Positions 8,384 to 20,600 of a stretch of DNA of 64,000 bases are shown piece after piece. The first letter of the stretch is position 1. Each line of letters starts with the position of its first letter. The position numbers and the translations under genes are program-made. The notes beneath the pieces are model-generated. The model was given only the letters and a program-made list of their open reading frames with translations, had not been told where the DNA came from and searched no databases. This DNA comes from Neostapfia colusana. Lineage: Eukaryota > Streptophyta > Magnoliopsida > Poales > Poaceae. The stretch covers positions 10,146,959 through 10,210,958 of the forward strand of contig JASWHV010000017.1 of the NCBI GenBank assembly GCA_030760725.1, given 5' to 3'.

Positions 8384-11300
8384 TGTAACACCCCAAATTT
8401 TGATTCAAAACTCTAAACCATGTTCAGAGGGGAATTTAAAAATTTTTGGACGTGTTGCATGTTTTGCAAAAATTCAAATTCAAACTGGAATTCAAATTAT
8501 ACTCAAAACAGAAAAGAAATGGAAAAAGAAAAAGAGAAACGGGAAAAAAACCGGCCAGTGGGCCGAAACCCGCCAGCCGGCCCAGTTTCCCCGCGCCAGC
8601 CCGCCCCCGCGTGCACCGCGCTGTCTCTCACAGACAGGTGGGACCCACCTGTCATCCCTAACCCCGCGACCCCGGACTCTCTCCCGCGCGCGCGATCGCA
8701 ACCGACCGGATTTCCGCGTCCCGCAGCCCGAATTCTGGTCCCAAACGACTCAAACTCGATCGCAACAGACCCACCGCCATTCCCCGGCTATAAAAACCCC
8801 AGCCCCGATCGGTTTTTCCCACGCGATCGCCGATTTTTACTCCGGTGAGCACCGAGACTTCGCCGGTGAATTCTGGCCGATCTAAGCTCGGAAACTCTGA
8901 TCTAACTCGCTGGTCTTGATCCACCGCCTCCGGGGAGCTTTGCAGGTGCAGAAAACTCGGAGACTTACGGTGTAAACACAGCGCCGACGAGCTTCGCCGT
9001 GGTTTTGCCTCGGACCTCGCCGCCGATCACTTTCCAGGACCCCCGAGCTCGAGAAAACCCCCGAGGTGAGATCCCTGACCTCCCCTCTACCGATCTATGC
9101 CATAAGATCACAGTTCTAGGCAGAATTCTCGCGGATCCGAAACTTTCCGGCGAGATCGCCGCTTCCCGCCGCCGTGCGCCGTCGGCAGCGCCGCCCGCGC
9201 TCGATCAGAGCGACGTGGCCGCTTGTGCGCCGTTTATTTTAAATCGCACGGTAGACTTTAAATCCCCGCGTACCGGTTCGATGTTATAATCTCAGCCGTC
9301 GGTTTAAAATCGGACGGTCCACGTCAGCCCCGCGTTATAAAGACTGGAATTCTTACGTGCTATCCCCTGGGGATCTCTGGAATTGAGAGCTAGCCCCGGA
9401 AACTTCAGATCTAGCCCCTGGAACTCCAGAAAATCATGTAAATCCATTTAAAAATCAGTTTTAACCCCTGGACTTAATAGAAATTAGGAAAAACACCTCT
9501 GATAAGTGTAGCTAGACCCCTGGAAATTATGAAAATAATATTATAGACCCTGTAATGGGGTGAATTCATTATTTTAGCCCTGTTTAGTATTTAATTTAGA
9601 AAATTGAATATGTAACTAGTGTTTAAAAATTAAAAAGTGGGACAAACATAATTGTCAAAATTAATTAAAAACTTTCTCAGTACTTAGAAAACTTTGGAGT
9701 GAGATAAAAATATATTTTTGGGCTGAAATGAATCTGTTTCATCTATTATTCACATTTATTAGTATAGGGACACATTTTTAATTAAAGAATAGTTATAGAA
9801 AAATAGGGAAAATAATTATGAAATAGTTTACATCAGAGGCCAAGGTTAAAATATGTTATTAAATTATTTAGGACCAGAACCTATACTGTTTAGATGATGT
9901 GTGTTACTAATTTCATAATAAAATACACAATTATGCATAGGAATATAAATCTGAAAATATAGCAACTAGTAAATGATAAATGGAGTTTCTAAAATACAAA
10001 GAATTCAGTTTAGGGTTGGTAGAAATTATGAAGGCACATATGGGGAAGAATAATACTTTTCATACACACTTGGTAGTAAAAAGGTGAAGTAGTTGAATAT
10101 AAGAAATTTATTGGAAACCCATATAAATAGTATGTAAGTATAAAGGTGGACACAAAAGTAGGAATCATATACACATGGTTAAAAGTGCATACAAGCCACA
10201 ACTCAACACACATAAAGTAACCACAACACATATAATGGTGAATGAATTTCATAAATATGAATGTGTGGTTTGTATGAAGTAGAAGTGTGAACTATGTCTT
10301 ATGATTGTTGTTTTTCTTTTGCTATGTGTGATGTTATGAAGTAGAACCTGTTCAAGAGCAAGTTAACCCTTTCCAAGATCAGGACTCCCATTTCAAGAGC
10401 AGCAAGAAGGAGGCAAGTGTCCTTGACCACTTTGATCCTATGCTAGGATGTGTAGATAGAATTATTTGCATTGTCAAATGAAATATGAAACCCATGCTAG
10501 GAAGTTTCCCTAGAATTGCATTACCTTGTTTCCTTGTAGCTTGGGTTGGGATTTATTTTGTCATGTCATTTATTTCCATGCATATGCTTAGCCATGCTTA
10601 GAATGGGATATTTGGGACATGAGGTCATCAGTTTATTATACCATACTCTTGAATGAGCTATTGTGAGTTAAGTAGAGGTAGGGATCAAGGCAAGTTGGAT
10701 GTTTTGGTTGTGTGCTGGGTGCACGAGACTTGGGTTTGTGTTTAGTACTTGCCTGGATCCTAAGGACCGGTTCATGGAGCATGTAACCCGGCTTTACAGT
10801 GCCAACCACATGCTGAGATGGGGCAGCTTGGCCAATTAATTAGGTGTATCCCCGGCGTAGTATGGGTGTGTTGGATGGTGCGGGGAGTAGGTGTCAGCTG
10901 GACTACCATATGAACCTCAAGGCTCAAGAGGGTGCCACTGCAGCGGGGTTGGAGCCTCTTGTATGCTGTTAGGGGTGAAACCTCAGTGGGCCCACGCTCG
11001 TCGGGAATCCCTTTGTAAAGGCTTCGTAGTGATCTCCTGGCTACACACCTGGGAAGTGTGAATGTGGATCGTAGCCACTGGCATAATGGAGGTTCTTTTA
11101 GTCCACCCGACAACGGGGGATGAAATCACTACTTGTGGGTACAGTGGTACAAACTCTGCAGAGTCAAAACTGTCTTGACAGCCGTGCTCACGGTTAAGAG
11201 CGGCCTGGACTTATTCATAATTAGAGGATTGATGGTTTTGGAAGTTAAGCGTGGAGCTTAACATTGGTAATGATGTTATGGTTATTGGATTACAATGATG

Positions 11301-11806
11301 GGATGGGAGATTGGGACCATTTCACCTGTGTAGTAATGTAGGTGCTTAATAAGCTAAGGTGATAGGTATTAATTGCGTAGTGCTTTAACCATGAGTTCAA
11401 CCTCTCCTTGTTCTAACCATGCATGATATAATTTTCCCACACTTGCTGAGTACCATTGGTACTCAACCTTGCATATTTGTTGGTTTATATTGCTGCTCAG
11501 GTCAAGATAATGAGGTGGTGTATAATGACCAAGATTTTGGACCCGAGGAAGGTTTTTAGGTTCATGAAGACCCCCGGGCAACGCCTGTGATGGAGCCCTA
11601 AAGAATAATATTCCGCTGCTAGTTTATTTACTTGTGATGAAGCATTAGTGTCCATTGAGACATTTGCGATGTAAGACTTATTTATATTCGACACCTGGCT
11701 TGTAATAAATGATGCTTCACTATTTGTCATCACATGTATGAGAAAATGATCCTGGCATACATGTGATATTCACTTGGTTGTTTCTTCGGAAAAACCGGGT
11801 GTGACA
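8384..11806 (+). repeat. X 5' LTR
   Basis: 3423 bp, TGTAACACCCC to GGGTGTGACA. The GC-rich first third has a clear TATA box (CTATAAAAA, about 8788-8796), so U3 is only about 0.4 kb and the transcribed R-U5 leader is about 3 kb. The remaining two thirds are AT-rich with no coding signal. Open frames inside it are unsupported. Confidence 0.96.
8788..8796 (+). promoter_or_regulatory. TATA box of the X LTR promoter
   Basis: CTATAAAAA in the 5' LTR, followed by a GC-rich start region; repeated in the 3' LTR near 18021. Placement 400 bp into the LTR is typical of a U3 promoter. Confidence 0.75.
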
Positions 11807-11810
11807 GAGG

Positions 11811-11822
11811 TGGTATCAGAGC
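11811..11822 (+). other. X primer-binding site (initiator tRNA-Met type)
   Basis: TGGTATCAGAGC four bases after the LTR end, the standard complement to the 3' end of plant initiator tRNA-Met, used to prime minus-strand synthesis. Confidence 0.95.
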
Positions 11823-12003
11823 CAAGGTTGCCCGTAGGAACGTGGACCTAGGTAGAAATGGACGTATTTAAGGGCCCTATTTTTCTTAAAAACTATTTTC
11901 CAAGGTGTGGGTGGAAAAGTGTTATTAAAGGAGTCATTTTCTTCATCTTACCCCAACTTTCATTCAAAATAGAATTTTTGTTTGAGAATTTATCTAACCT
12001 AAT

Positions 12004-12023
12004 TTTAAATTCTTTTGTTTTAG
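12004..12023 (+). promoter_or_regulatory. Predicted 3' splice site directly before the X extra ORF
   Basis: TTCTTTTGTTTTAG abuts the ATG at 12024: a pyrimidine-rich tract, then AG. Upstream donor-like sites occur at about 11850 (CTAG/GTAGAAAT) and 11903 (CCAAG/GTGTGG). Splicing is inference. Confidence 0.5.
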
Positions 12024-12803
12024 ATGGTTCGCATGATTCGCACCGCTCGTAAGTCCACAGGAGGGAGAGTTCCCGTAGTTGCCCTTGCCGAAAGAGAGGA
12101 GAGTCGCCCAGTGACGTACCTTTCATACGGATTGGCAGTAGGAGATTTGTTGCGCCGTCTTCGACGTATGCTCGAAGCCGCCGGCAATACGAGCAAGCTA
12201 ATCATCCACTATAACTCCACCAGGACCATCCGTGAGAAGAGGGAAGAATGGAGTTCGGAGATGAGGATTATACATGAGAATCAGCTGCTTAAGATTCACC
12301 ACTCTCCAGCTTGTCGAGCAACACAAGTTGACGCGGAGAAAGATGTCACCTGGGAGGCCATCACCTGCCAGAGTCACATCTATCGTCGCCACTTGGACAA
12401 AACTGAGTACATGTATGTCCTCCAACATGAGAGTGGTACCACGGAGTACAAGTACCCACCGGTGCAGCAAGGGACTTCCCATGAGCACATGGACTTGTGC
12501 TTGGAGGATGCTGCTATGCTCAGCACTCGACTGCAGGAGTGTCAACAAGAGCTTCAGGATGTCCGAGACACCCTGAAGGAAACGGAGGCGTTGCTGTGAG
12601 CTTGCTTAAAGGCGAGAGAAAGAGGAGATGGGAATGAACTGTGTGTCACCGTGAATGATACATGGACTCCTGACTCCCCGGATCGCCGAGCAATCAGGCG
12701 TCGTCGCACTTCTCCACCAGCAGCCTCCCCACCCAAAGCAGAGTCAGAAGGTAGCCGAAATGAGGAGGAAGATCCCGAGGAGCCAGCTCAAGACGACGAG
12801 TAG
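12024..12803 (+). pseudogene. X extra ORF upstream of gag with histone H3-tail-like N-terminus
   Basis: One frame of 260 codons from ATG 12024 to TAG 12801-12803, broken only by a TGA at 12597-12599. The N-terminus reads MVRMIRTARKSTGGRVP. Aligned without gaps to the histone H3 start (with its Met), 13 of the first 22 residues match, including the block TARKSTGG around H3 K9. The rest has no fold I recognise: a basic LRRLRRML stretch near residue 50, a central region, a helical Glu/Gln-rich segment near 165-190 (coiled-coil-like), then an acidic tail (NEEEDPEEPAQDDE). It lies between the primer site and gag and starts right behind a splice-acceptor-like sequence. Separate extra 5' ORFs are unusual in Tekay elements to my knowledge. 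Role unknown; interaction with H3 readers or with the element's own chromodomain is inference. Confidence 0.7.
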
Positions 12804-13104
12804 TGTAGAGTCTTTCCCCTAGCTAGCAAGAGGTCGAGTAGTCGAGTCGTTACGTAGTTAATGGTGTGATAATGCTTGGTGTGTGACGTGAGTTGTGGAA
12901 GCCATGAGCAATTGTCCACAGCCTCGTCTTCAGATTGTTTTGCTTTGGTGTGTGAACCCACAGGAAATAATAGTGCATTTATTTGGTGTGAGATTTAAAC
13001 CCTCGTAAAATTTTAACAAAGCCTCAACACCTCAAAGCACCAACAAATGAAAGTAGTAAGATGATACTAAATGATATCAAATTAACATTTGTTGATTCTG
13101 CCAG
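12804..13104 (+). promoter_or_regulatory. X intergenic spacer ending in a predicted 3' splice site
   Basis: 300 bp with no coding signal. It ends TTGTTGATTCTGCCAG directly before the gag ATG, again a polypyrimidine-AG acceptor arrangement. Together with the acceptor at 12023 it suggests two alternatively spliced messages from one leader; unproven. Confidence 0.45.
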
Positions 13105-14868
13105 ATGGCCGGAAGAGGAAAAGGACGTGCTGCCAACCCCGCCAACAACAATGATGAGGCATGCAACCCTCATCTTTCTGGAGGCCAGGACAGGGGTGGT
13201 CGCCGTGAAGAAGTTGATCCTCTCCACCAAATGCTGGAGAATCAAAATCAGCTTATCCAGAACTTGACTCAAGTGGTGGCCAACTTGCATCAAGTTCCAC
13301 CTCCACAAGCTGCACCACGCCAACCAAGGTTGAGTGAGTTTCTAGGAACTCAACCTCCCAAGTTTGCAAGTGCTGCTGAACCTCTGGAGGCAGATGATTG
13401 GCTGAAGACCATTGAAAGTAAGATGAGGATAATACAATGCCAAGTGTATGAGAGGGTGCTGTTTGCCTCTCATCAATTGTATGGACCTGCTGCTGATTGG
13501 TGGACCGCCTACGTGGCCGCCCATCATGACCCTGAGAAAATCACTTGGGAAGAGTTCAAGCGTAGCTTCCGCAACCATTACATCCCAAGAGGTGAACTCA
13601 AAAACAAGAGGAAGGAATTTTTGGGACTGCAGCAGGGAAACATGACTGTGAGGGAATACCTCACTAAATTTACTCAACTATCCCGTTATGCTCCACGAGA
13701 CATAGAGACTGATGAGCAGAAACAAGATTGTTTCGTGGAAGGACTTACCGCAGAGATGCAGTGTGCAATGTCCTCCAATGAGTATGAAAGCTTTCAAAAG
13801 ATGGTGGACAGAGCATTTGTGGTGGAAAGGAAGCTAAAGGCCCTGGAAAATGAGAATAAGAGGAAGGCTGGGTGGTCACATCAAGCCTCAGGGAGCAACA
13901 CCCGCCCACGTATGATGCAGCAACCTACGGGGCAGACGAGCCGTGCTGCGGTACCCTATTCAGCACCAAGAGGGTACAACCCAAACTACAGGCCTCCCGC
14001 AACACGAGCACAGCCGCCACGTCAGTTTGTGCAGCAGCCTCACCCCGCATACCCACCTCGACCAGCAGTACAAGGACCCCCAAACCAACCCCAAGACAAC
14101 AAAGGCCAAGCATCTAAGATTGGGGTGCAATGTTTCAGCTGTGGTGAAGTGGGGCACTACGCCCATAAGTGCCCAAAGAAGAAGCCTGCGCCGCCACAAC
14201 AGCAGAATGTATTGAGAGGACGGGTGAACCATGTCACTATGGAGGAAGCACAAGAGGCACCCGACGTGGTAGTTGGTAAGTTTCCTGCCAATTTACACCT
14301 TGCAACTCTGCTGTTTGATTCTGATGCTACCCACTCGTTCATTGCTCAAGGGTTTGTTAAGAAGCATGACCTAGCAACCACACAAATGAACCATATGCTA
14401 GCGGTAAACTCTCCAGGTGGAGAAATAAGGACAAGACAAGTGTGTCCCAAAGTGAGCCTAGACATTAATGGGGTAGTATTTACTGCTAACCTCATAGTGA
14501 TAGATTCACAAGGGATAGATATTATTTTGGGTATGGATTGGTTGACCAAACATAAAGGAATCATCCATTGTTCAACCAGAACGGTGGAACTAACTCACCC
14601 CAATGGCACAAGAGTAAAATTCATAACAATACACGAGCCTAGGAGGGACATTAAATTAAATCAAGTGGAGGTGAAAGTTGAGGAAATCAGGACCATCAGG
14701 GAATATCCAGATGTTTTTCCGGAGGAGTTGCCAGGTATGCCTCCCGACCGTGACGTGGAGTTCGCAATTGAGCTAGTACCGGGGACAACCCCGATATACA
14801 AGAGACCTTATCGAATGGACTCCAAGCAGCTAGAAGAGCTTAAGGATCATTTGAGAGAATTGACGTAG
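13105..14868 (+). pseudogene. X gag-protease and start of RT
   Basis: Gag packages the RNA and protease matures the polyprotein. The ATG at 13105 gives MAGRGKGRAAN. A Retrotrans_gag capsid domain spans about residues 80-230 (EADDWLKTIESK, ADWWTAYVAA, ITWEEFKRSFRNHY). A basic linker follows, then a CCHC knuckle CFSCGEVGHYAHKC near residue 347. The aspartic protease is next, but its active site reads D-S-D-A (14317-14328) where retropepsins have D-S/T-G-A, so the catalytic loop glycine is lost. The RT N-terminus (FPEELPGMPPDRDVEFAIEL) follows. The frame ends at TAG 14866-14868, and 11 codons on there is a second in-frame TAG at 14899-14901. Confidence 0.92.
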
Positions 14869-16230
14869 AAGGGGTATATTCGCCCTAGTTCCTCACCATA
14901 GAGAGCTCCGGTGATATTTGTGCCCAAGAAAGACGGAACCCAAAGGTTATGCGTGGATTACCGTGCCTTGAATGAGGTAACCATCAAGAACAAGTACCCA
15001 TTACCCCGCATTGAAGACTTGTTTGATCAGTTGAGGGGAGCTTGTGTGTTCTCGAAAATTGATCTCAGGTCGGGATACCACCAACTCAAGATAAGGTCAT
15101 CTGATATTCCCAAGACAGCTTTCGTATCTCGGTACGGACTGTATGAATACACTGTCATGCCTTTCGGGCTAACCAATGCCCCGGCATATTTCATGTACCT
15201 CATGAACAAGGTATTCATGGAATATCTGGACAAGTTTGTGGTGGTTTTCATAGATGATATTCTCGTCTTCTCCAAAAATGAAGAAGAACATGAGAAACAT
15301 CTAAGGTTGGTGTTACAGAGGCTGAGAGAACACCAACTATATGCCAAGTTGAGCAAGTGTGAGTTTTGGCTGAAGAGAGTTCCCTTTTTAGGACATATAA
15401 TCTCGGAGGGAGGAATCTCCGTAGATCCCGCCAAAATCGAAGATATCCAGAAGTGGAAAACCCTGAAAATGTCGGGGAAGTTCGAAGCTTTTTGGGATTG
15501 GCTGGATACTATCAACGGTTTATTGAGGGATTCTCCAAGATCTCGAGACCTCTCACCAAACTGTTGGAGAAGGGAATCACATTCACCTGGACGCCACAGT
15601 GCGAGACGAGCTTTCAAGAGTTAAAGAAGAGATTGACAACAGCCCCAGTGTTGGTTATGCCAGATATGCAGAAGAATTTCACAGTGTACTGCGATGCCTC
15701 TGGAAATGGGTTGGGATGTGTTCTCATGCAAGAAGGACATGTCGTGGCATATGCATCTTGGCAGCTTCGGAAGCACGAGAAGAACTATCCTACACATGAT
15801 CTAGAACTAGCTGCAGTGGTACACACGTTGAAAATTTGGCGGCACTATTTGATGGGGAAGAGGACAGAGATATATACGGATCATAAGAGTTTGAAGTACA
15901 TATTCACACAGCCAGATCTCAACCTCAGACAAAGGAGATGGTTAGAGCTAATCAATGACTTTGATATAGGCATCAACTATCATCCCGGGAAAGCAAACGT
16001 CGTGGCCGATGCTTTGAGTCGGAAAGTGCAGGTCAATAAGTTGAGCTTGAAGGATATGCCTGCGGAATTGAAGGACGAAGATATAAGACTCAATCTATGT
16101 CTAGTAAATAGTGGTGAAGCCATCGCCATGGAAGTGGACTCCACACTCGAGCAAGACATACGCGAGGGCCAAAAGAATGATGAGAAGATACAAGAGATCA
16201 GCCAGCTCATTAAGGAAAATAAAGCTCCTG
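14869..16230 (+). pseudogene. X reverse transcriptase and RNase H
   Basis: RT core from FVPKKDGTQRLCVDYR (about 14915) through KIDLRSGYHQL and PFGLTNAP to the catalytic FIDDILVFS (about 15250). A frameshift in 15455-15475 separates the palm end from the thumb (NVGEVRSFLGLAGYY). RNase H starts at TVYCDASGNGLGCVL (about 15680) and ends at the NVVADALSRK motif (about 16000). With the two stops upstream, no full-length enzyme can be made from this copy. Confidence 0.92.
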
Positions 16231-17572
16231 GTTTTAGAGAGGATGAACAGGGAACGGTGTGGCACAGGAAAAGGATCTGTGTGCCAGAAGTAAAGGAGAT
16301 CCGTGAATTAATTTTGAAGGAGGCTCACGATTCCGACTATTCCATTCATCCTGGGAGTACGAAGATGTACCAGGACCTCAAAAGCAGGTATTGGTGGTAT
16401 GGCATGAAGCGAGATGTCGCGGAACATGTTGCCCTATGTGACACATGTCAGTTGGTGAAAGCAGAACATCAACGACCCGCGGGATTGTTGCAACCACTCA
16501 AAGTGCCTGAATGGAAGTGGGAAGAAATCAGCATGGATTTTGTCGTGGGATTGCCTAGGACCCAATCCGGGTATGATTCAATATGGGTCATTATTGATAG
16601 GCTAACCAAGGTAGCTCATTTCATCCCTGTGAAAGAAAGCTACAGCGGATCCAAATTGGCAGAATTGTACATGTCAAGGATTGTGTGTTACCATAGAGTG
16701 CCAAAGAAGATAGTGTCGGACCGAGGGACACAGTTCACCTCGAGGTTTTGGCAAAAGTTGCATGAAACCATGGGAACCCATCTGAACTTTAGTTCTGCCT
16801 ATCATCCCCAAACTGACGGGCAGACGGAAAGAACCAATCAGATCCTTGAAGATATGTTAAGGGCATGTGCACTCAAAAACAATAGGAGTGGGACAAGAAC
16901 TTACCGTATGCGGAGTTTTCCTATAACAACAGTTATCAAGCTAGTATGAAGATGTCACCGTTTGAAGCTTTGTATGGAAGGAAGTGCAGAACTCCCCTAT
17001 TTTGGAACCAAACAGGAGAAAGCAAAGTGTTTGGTCCAGAAGTGCTACAAGAAGCCGAGGCGAAGGTGAGGGAGATTCGCAACAACTTGAGGATAGCACA
17101 AACACGCCAGAAGAGTTATGCTGATGTACGAAGAAGAGAACTCGTTTTCAACGTGGGAGACTATGTTTATCTCAAGGTGTCCCCTATCAGAGGACTTCGT
17201 CGGTTCAAGGTGAAAGGGAAGTTGTCACCGCGATACATCGGACCCTTTCCAGTTTTGGAAAGAAAAGGCGAAGTGGCGTACCAACTAGAGTTATCGGTTC
17301 ATCTATCGGACGTGCACAATGTATTTCATGTGTCACAACTCAAGAAATGCCTGAGGACGCCTGAGGAGGTGTTACCCATGAATGAAGTGGATGTAGCTGA
17401 AGATTTGTCTTATGCCGAGCAACCATACAAGATTTTGGAGACAATGGAACGCCTCACCAGAAATAAAAGAATCCGGATGTGCAAGGTGCAGTGGAAGCAT
17501 CACTCAGAAGAGGAAGCCACCTGGGAACGGGAAGATGAGCTCAAGGCACAATTTCCGGAATTGTTTTCTTAG
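16231..17572 (+). pseudogene. X integrase with C-terminal chromodomain
   Basis: The HHCC zinc-binding domain (EAHDSDYSIHPG ... LCDTCQLVK, 16320-16460) precedes the catalytic core: SMDFVVGLPRT, IVSDRGTQFTSRFW and HPQTDGQTERTNQ give the D, D and E positions. A frameshift at about 16880-16890 breaks the core's end. A GPY/F-like region (SPRYIGPFPVLER) follows. The last 60 residues form a chromodomain: PYKILETMERL, then VQWKHHSEEEATWE, ending FPELFS. It lacks part of the canonical aromatic cage, as in the plant group II chromodomains reported for Tekay elements, which direct insertion to heterochromatin. Confidence 0.93.
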
Positions 17573-17602
17573 AAACACCAATCTCGAGGACGAGATTTCT
17601 TT

Positions 17603-17617
17603 TAAGGGGGGTAGAGC
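17603..17617 (+). other. X polypurine tract
   Basis: AAGGGGGGTAGAGC immediately before the 3' LTR; primer for plus-strand synthesis. Confidence 0.88.
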
Positions 17618-20600
17618 TGTAACACCCCAAATTTTGATTCAAAACTCTAAACCATGTTCAGAGGGGAATTTAAAATTTTTTGGACGTGTTGCATGTTTTG
17701 CAAAAATTCAAATTCAAACTGGAATTCAAATTATACTCAAAACAGAAAAGAAATGGAAAAAGAAAAAGAGAAACGGGAAAAAAACCAGCCAGTGGGCCGA
17801 AACCCGCCAGCCGGCCCAGTTTCCCCGCGCCAGCCCGCCCCCGCGCGCGCCGCGCTGTCTCTCACAGACAGGTGGGACCCACCTGTCATCCCTAACCCCG
17901 CGACCCCGGACTCTCTCCCGCGCGCGCGATCGCAACCGACCGGATTTCCGCGTCCCGCAGCCCAAATTCTGGTCCCAAACGACTCAAACTCGATCGCAAC
18001 AGACCCACCGCCCTTCCCCGGCTATAAAAACCCCCGCCCCGATCGGTTTTTCCCACGCGATCGCCGATTTTTACTCCGGTGAGTACCGAGACTTCGCCGG
18101 TGAATTCTGGCCGATCTAAGCTCGGAAACTCTGATCTAACTCGCTGGTCTTGATCCACCGCCTCCGGGGAGCTTTGCAGGTGCAGAAAACTCGGAGACTT
18201 ACGGTGTAAACACAGCGCCGACGAGCTTCGCCGTGGTTTTGCCTCGGACCTCGCCGCCGATCACTTTCCAGGACCCCCGAGCTCGAGAAAACCCCCGAGG
18301 TGAGATCCCTGACCTCCCCTCTACCGATCTATGCCATAAGATCACAGTTCTAGGCAGAATTCTCGCGGATCCGAAACTTTCCGGCGAGATCGCCGCTTCC
18401 CGCCGCCGTGCGCCGTCGGCAGCGCCGCCCGCGCTCGATCAGAGCGACGTGGCCGCTTGTGCGCCGTTTATTTTAAATCGCACGGTAGACTTTAAATCCC
18501 CGCGTACCGGTTCGATGTTATAATCTCAGCCGTCGGTTTAAAATCGGACGGTCCACGTCAGCCCCGTGTTATAAAGACTGGAATTCTTACGTGCTATCCC
18601 CTGGGGATCTCTGGAATTGAGAGCTAGCCCCGGAAACTTCAGATCTAGCCCCTGGAACTCCAGAAAATCATGTAAATCCATTTAAAAATCAGTTTTAACC
18701 CCTGGACTTAATAGAAATTAGGAAAAACACCTCTGATAAGTGTAGCTAGACCCCTGGAAATTATGAAAATAATATTATAGACCCTGTAATGGGGTGAATT
18801 CATTATTTTAGCCCTGTTTAGTATTTAATTTAGAAAATTGAATATGTAACTAGTGTTTAAAAATTAAAAAGTGGGACAAACATAATTGTCAAAATTAATT
18901 AAAAACTTTCTCAGTACTTAGAAAACTTTGGAGTGAGATAAAAATATATTTTTGGGCTGAAATGAATCTGTTTCATCTATTATTCACATTTATTAGTATA
19001 GGGACACATTTTTAAGTAAAGAATAGTTATAGAAAAATAGGGAAAATAATTATGAAATAGTTTACATCAGAGGCCAAGGTTAAAATATGTTATTAAATTA
19101 TTTAGGACCAGAACCTATACTGTTTAGATGATGTGTGTTACTAATTTCATAATAAAATACACAATTATGCATAGGAATATAAATCTGAAAATATAGCAAC
19201 TAGTAAATGATAAATGGAGTTTCTAAAATACAAAGAATTCAGTTTAGGGTTGGTAGAAATTATGAAGGCACATATGGGGAAGAATAATACTTTTCATACA
19301 CACTTGGTAGTAAAAAGGTGAAGTAGTTGAATATAAGAAATTTATTGGAAACCCATATAAATAGTATGTAAGTATAAAGGTGGACACAAAAGTAGGAATC
19401 ATATACACATGGTTAAAAGTGCATGCAAGCCACAACTCAACACACATAAAGTAACCACAACACATATAATGGTGAATGAATTTCATAAATATGAATGTGT
19501 GGTTTGTATGAAGTAGAAGTGTGAATTATGTCTTATGATTGTTGTTTTTCTTTTGCTATGTGTGATGGTATGAAGTAGAACCTGTTCAAGAGCAAGTTAA
19601 CCCTTTCCAAGATCAGGACTACCCATTTCAAGAGCAGCAAGAAGGAGGCAAGTGTCCTTGACCACTTTGATCCTATGCTAGGATGTGTAGATAGAATTAT
19701 TTGCATTGTCAAATGAAATATGAAACCCATGCTAGGAAGTTTCCCTAGAATTGCATTACCTTGTTTCCTTGTAGCTTGGGTTGGGATTTATTTTGTCATG
19801 TCATTTATTTCCATGCATATGCTTAGCCATGCTTAGAATGGGATATTTGGGACATGAGGTCATCAGTTTATTATACCATACTCTTGAATGAGCTATTGTG
19901 AGTTAAGTAGAGGTAGGGATCAAGGCAAGTTGGATGTTTTGGTTGTGTGCTGGGTGCACGAGACTTGGGTTTGTGTTTAGTACTTGCCTGGATCCTAAGG
20001 ACCGGTTCATGGAGCATGTAACCCGGCTTTACAGTGCCAACCACATGCTGAGATGGGGCAGCTTGGCCAATTAATTAGGTGTATCCCCGGCGTAGTATGG
20101 GTGTGTTGGATGGTGCGGGGAGTAGGTGTCAGCTGGACTACCATATGAACCTCAAGGCTCAAGAGGGGGCCACTGCAGTGGGGTTGGAGCCTCTTGTATG
20201 CTGTTAGGGGTGAAACCTCAGTGGGCTCACGCTCGTCGGGAATCCCTTTGTAAAGGCTTCGTAGTGATCTCCTGGCTACACACCTGGGAAGTGTGAATGT
20301 GGATCGTAGCCACTGGCATAATGGAGGTTCTTTTAGTCCACCAGACAACGGGGGATGAAATCACTACTTGTGGGTACAGTGGTACAAACTCTGCAGAGTC
20401 AAAACTGTCTTGACAGGCGTGCTCACGGTTAAGAGCGGCCTGGACTTATTCATGATTAGAGGATTGATGGTTTTGGAAGTTAAGCGGGGAGCTTAACATT
20501 GGTAATGATGTTATGGTTATTGTATTACAATGATGGGATGGGAGATTGGGACCATTTCACCTGTGTAGTAATGTAGGTGCTTAATAAGCTAAGGTGATAG

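Noticed and set aside
8247..8885. Open frames of 140-210 codons in the GC-rich start of the X LTR
   Set aside because: They cover U3, TATA and leader sequence, are repeated in the other LTR, are low complexity and resemble no known protein.
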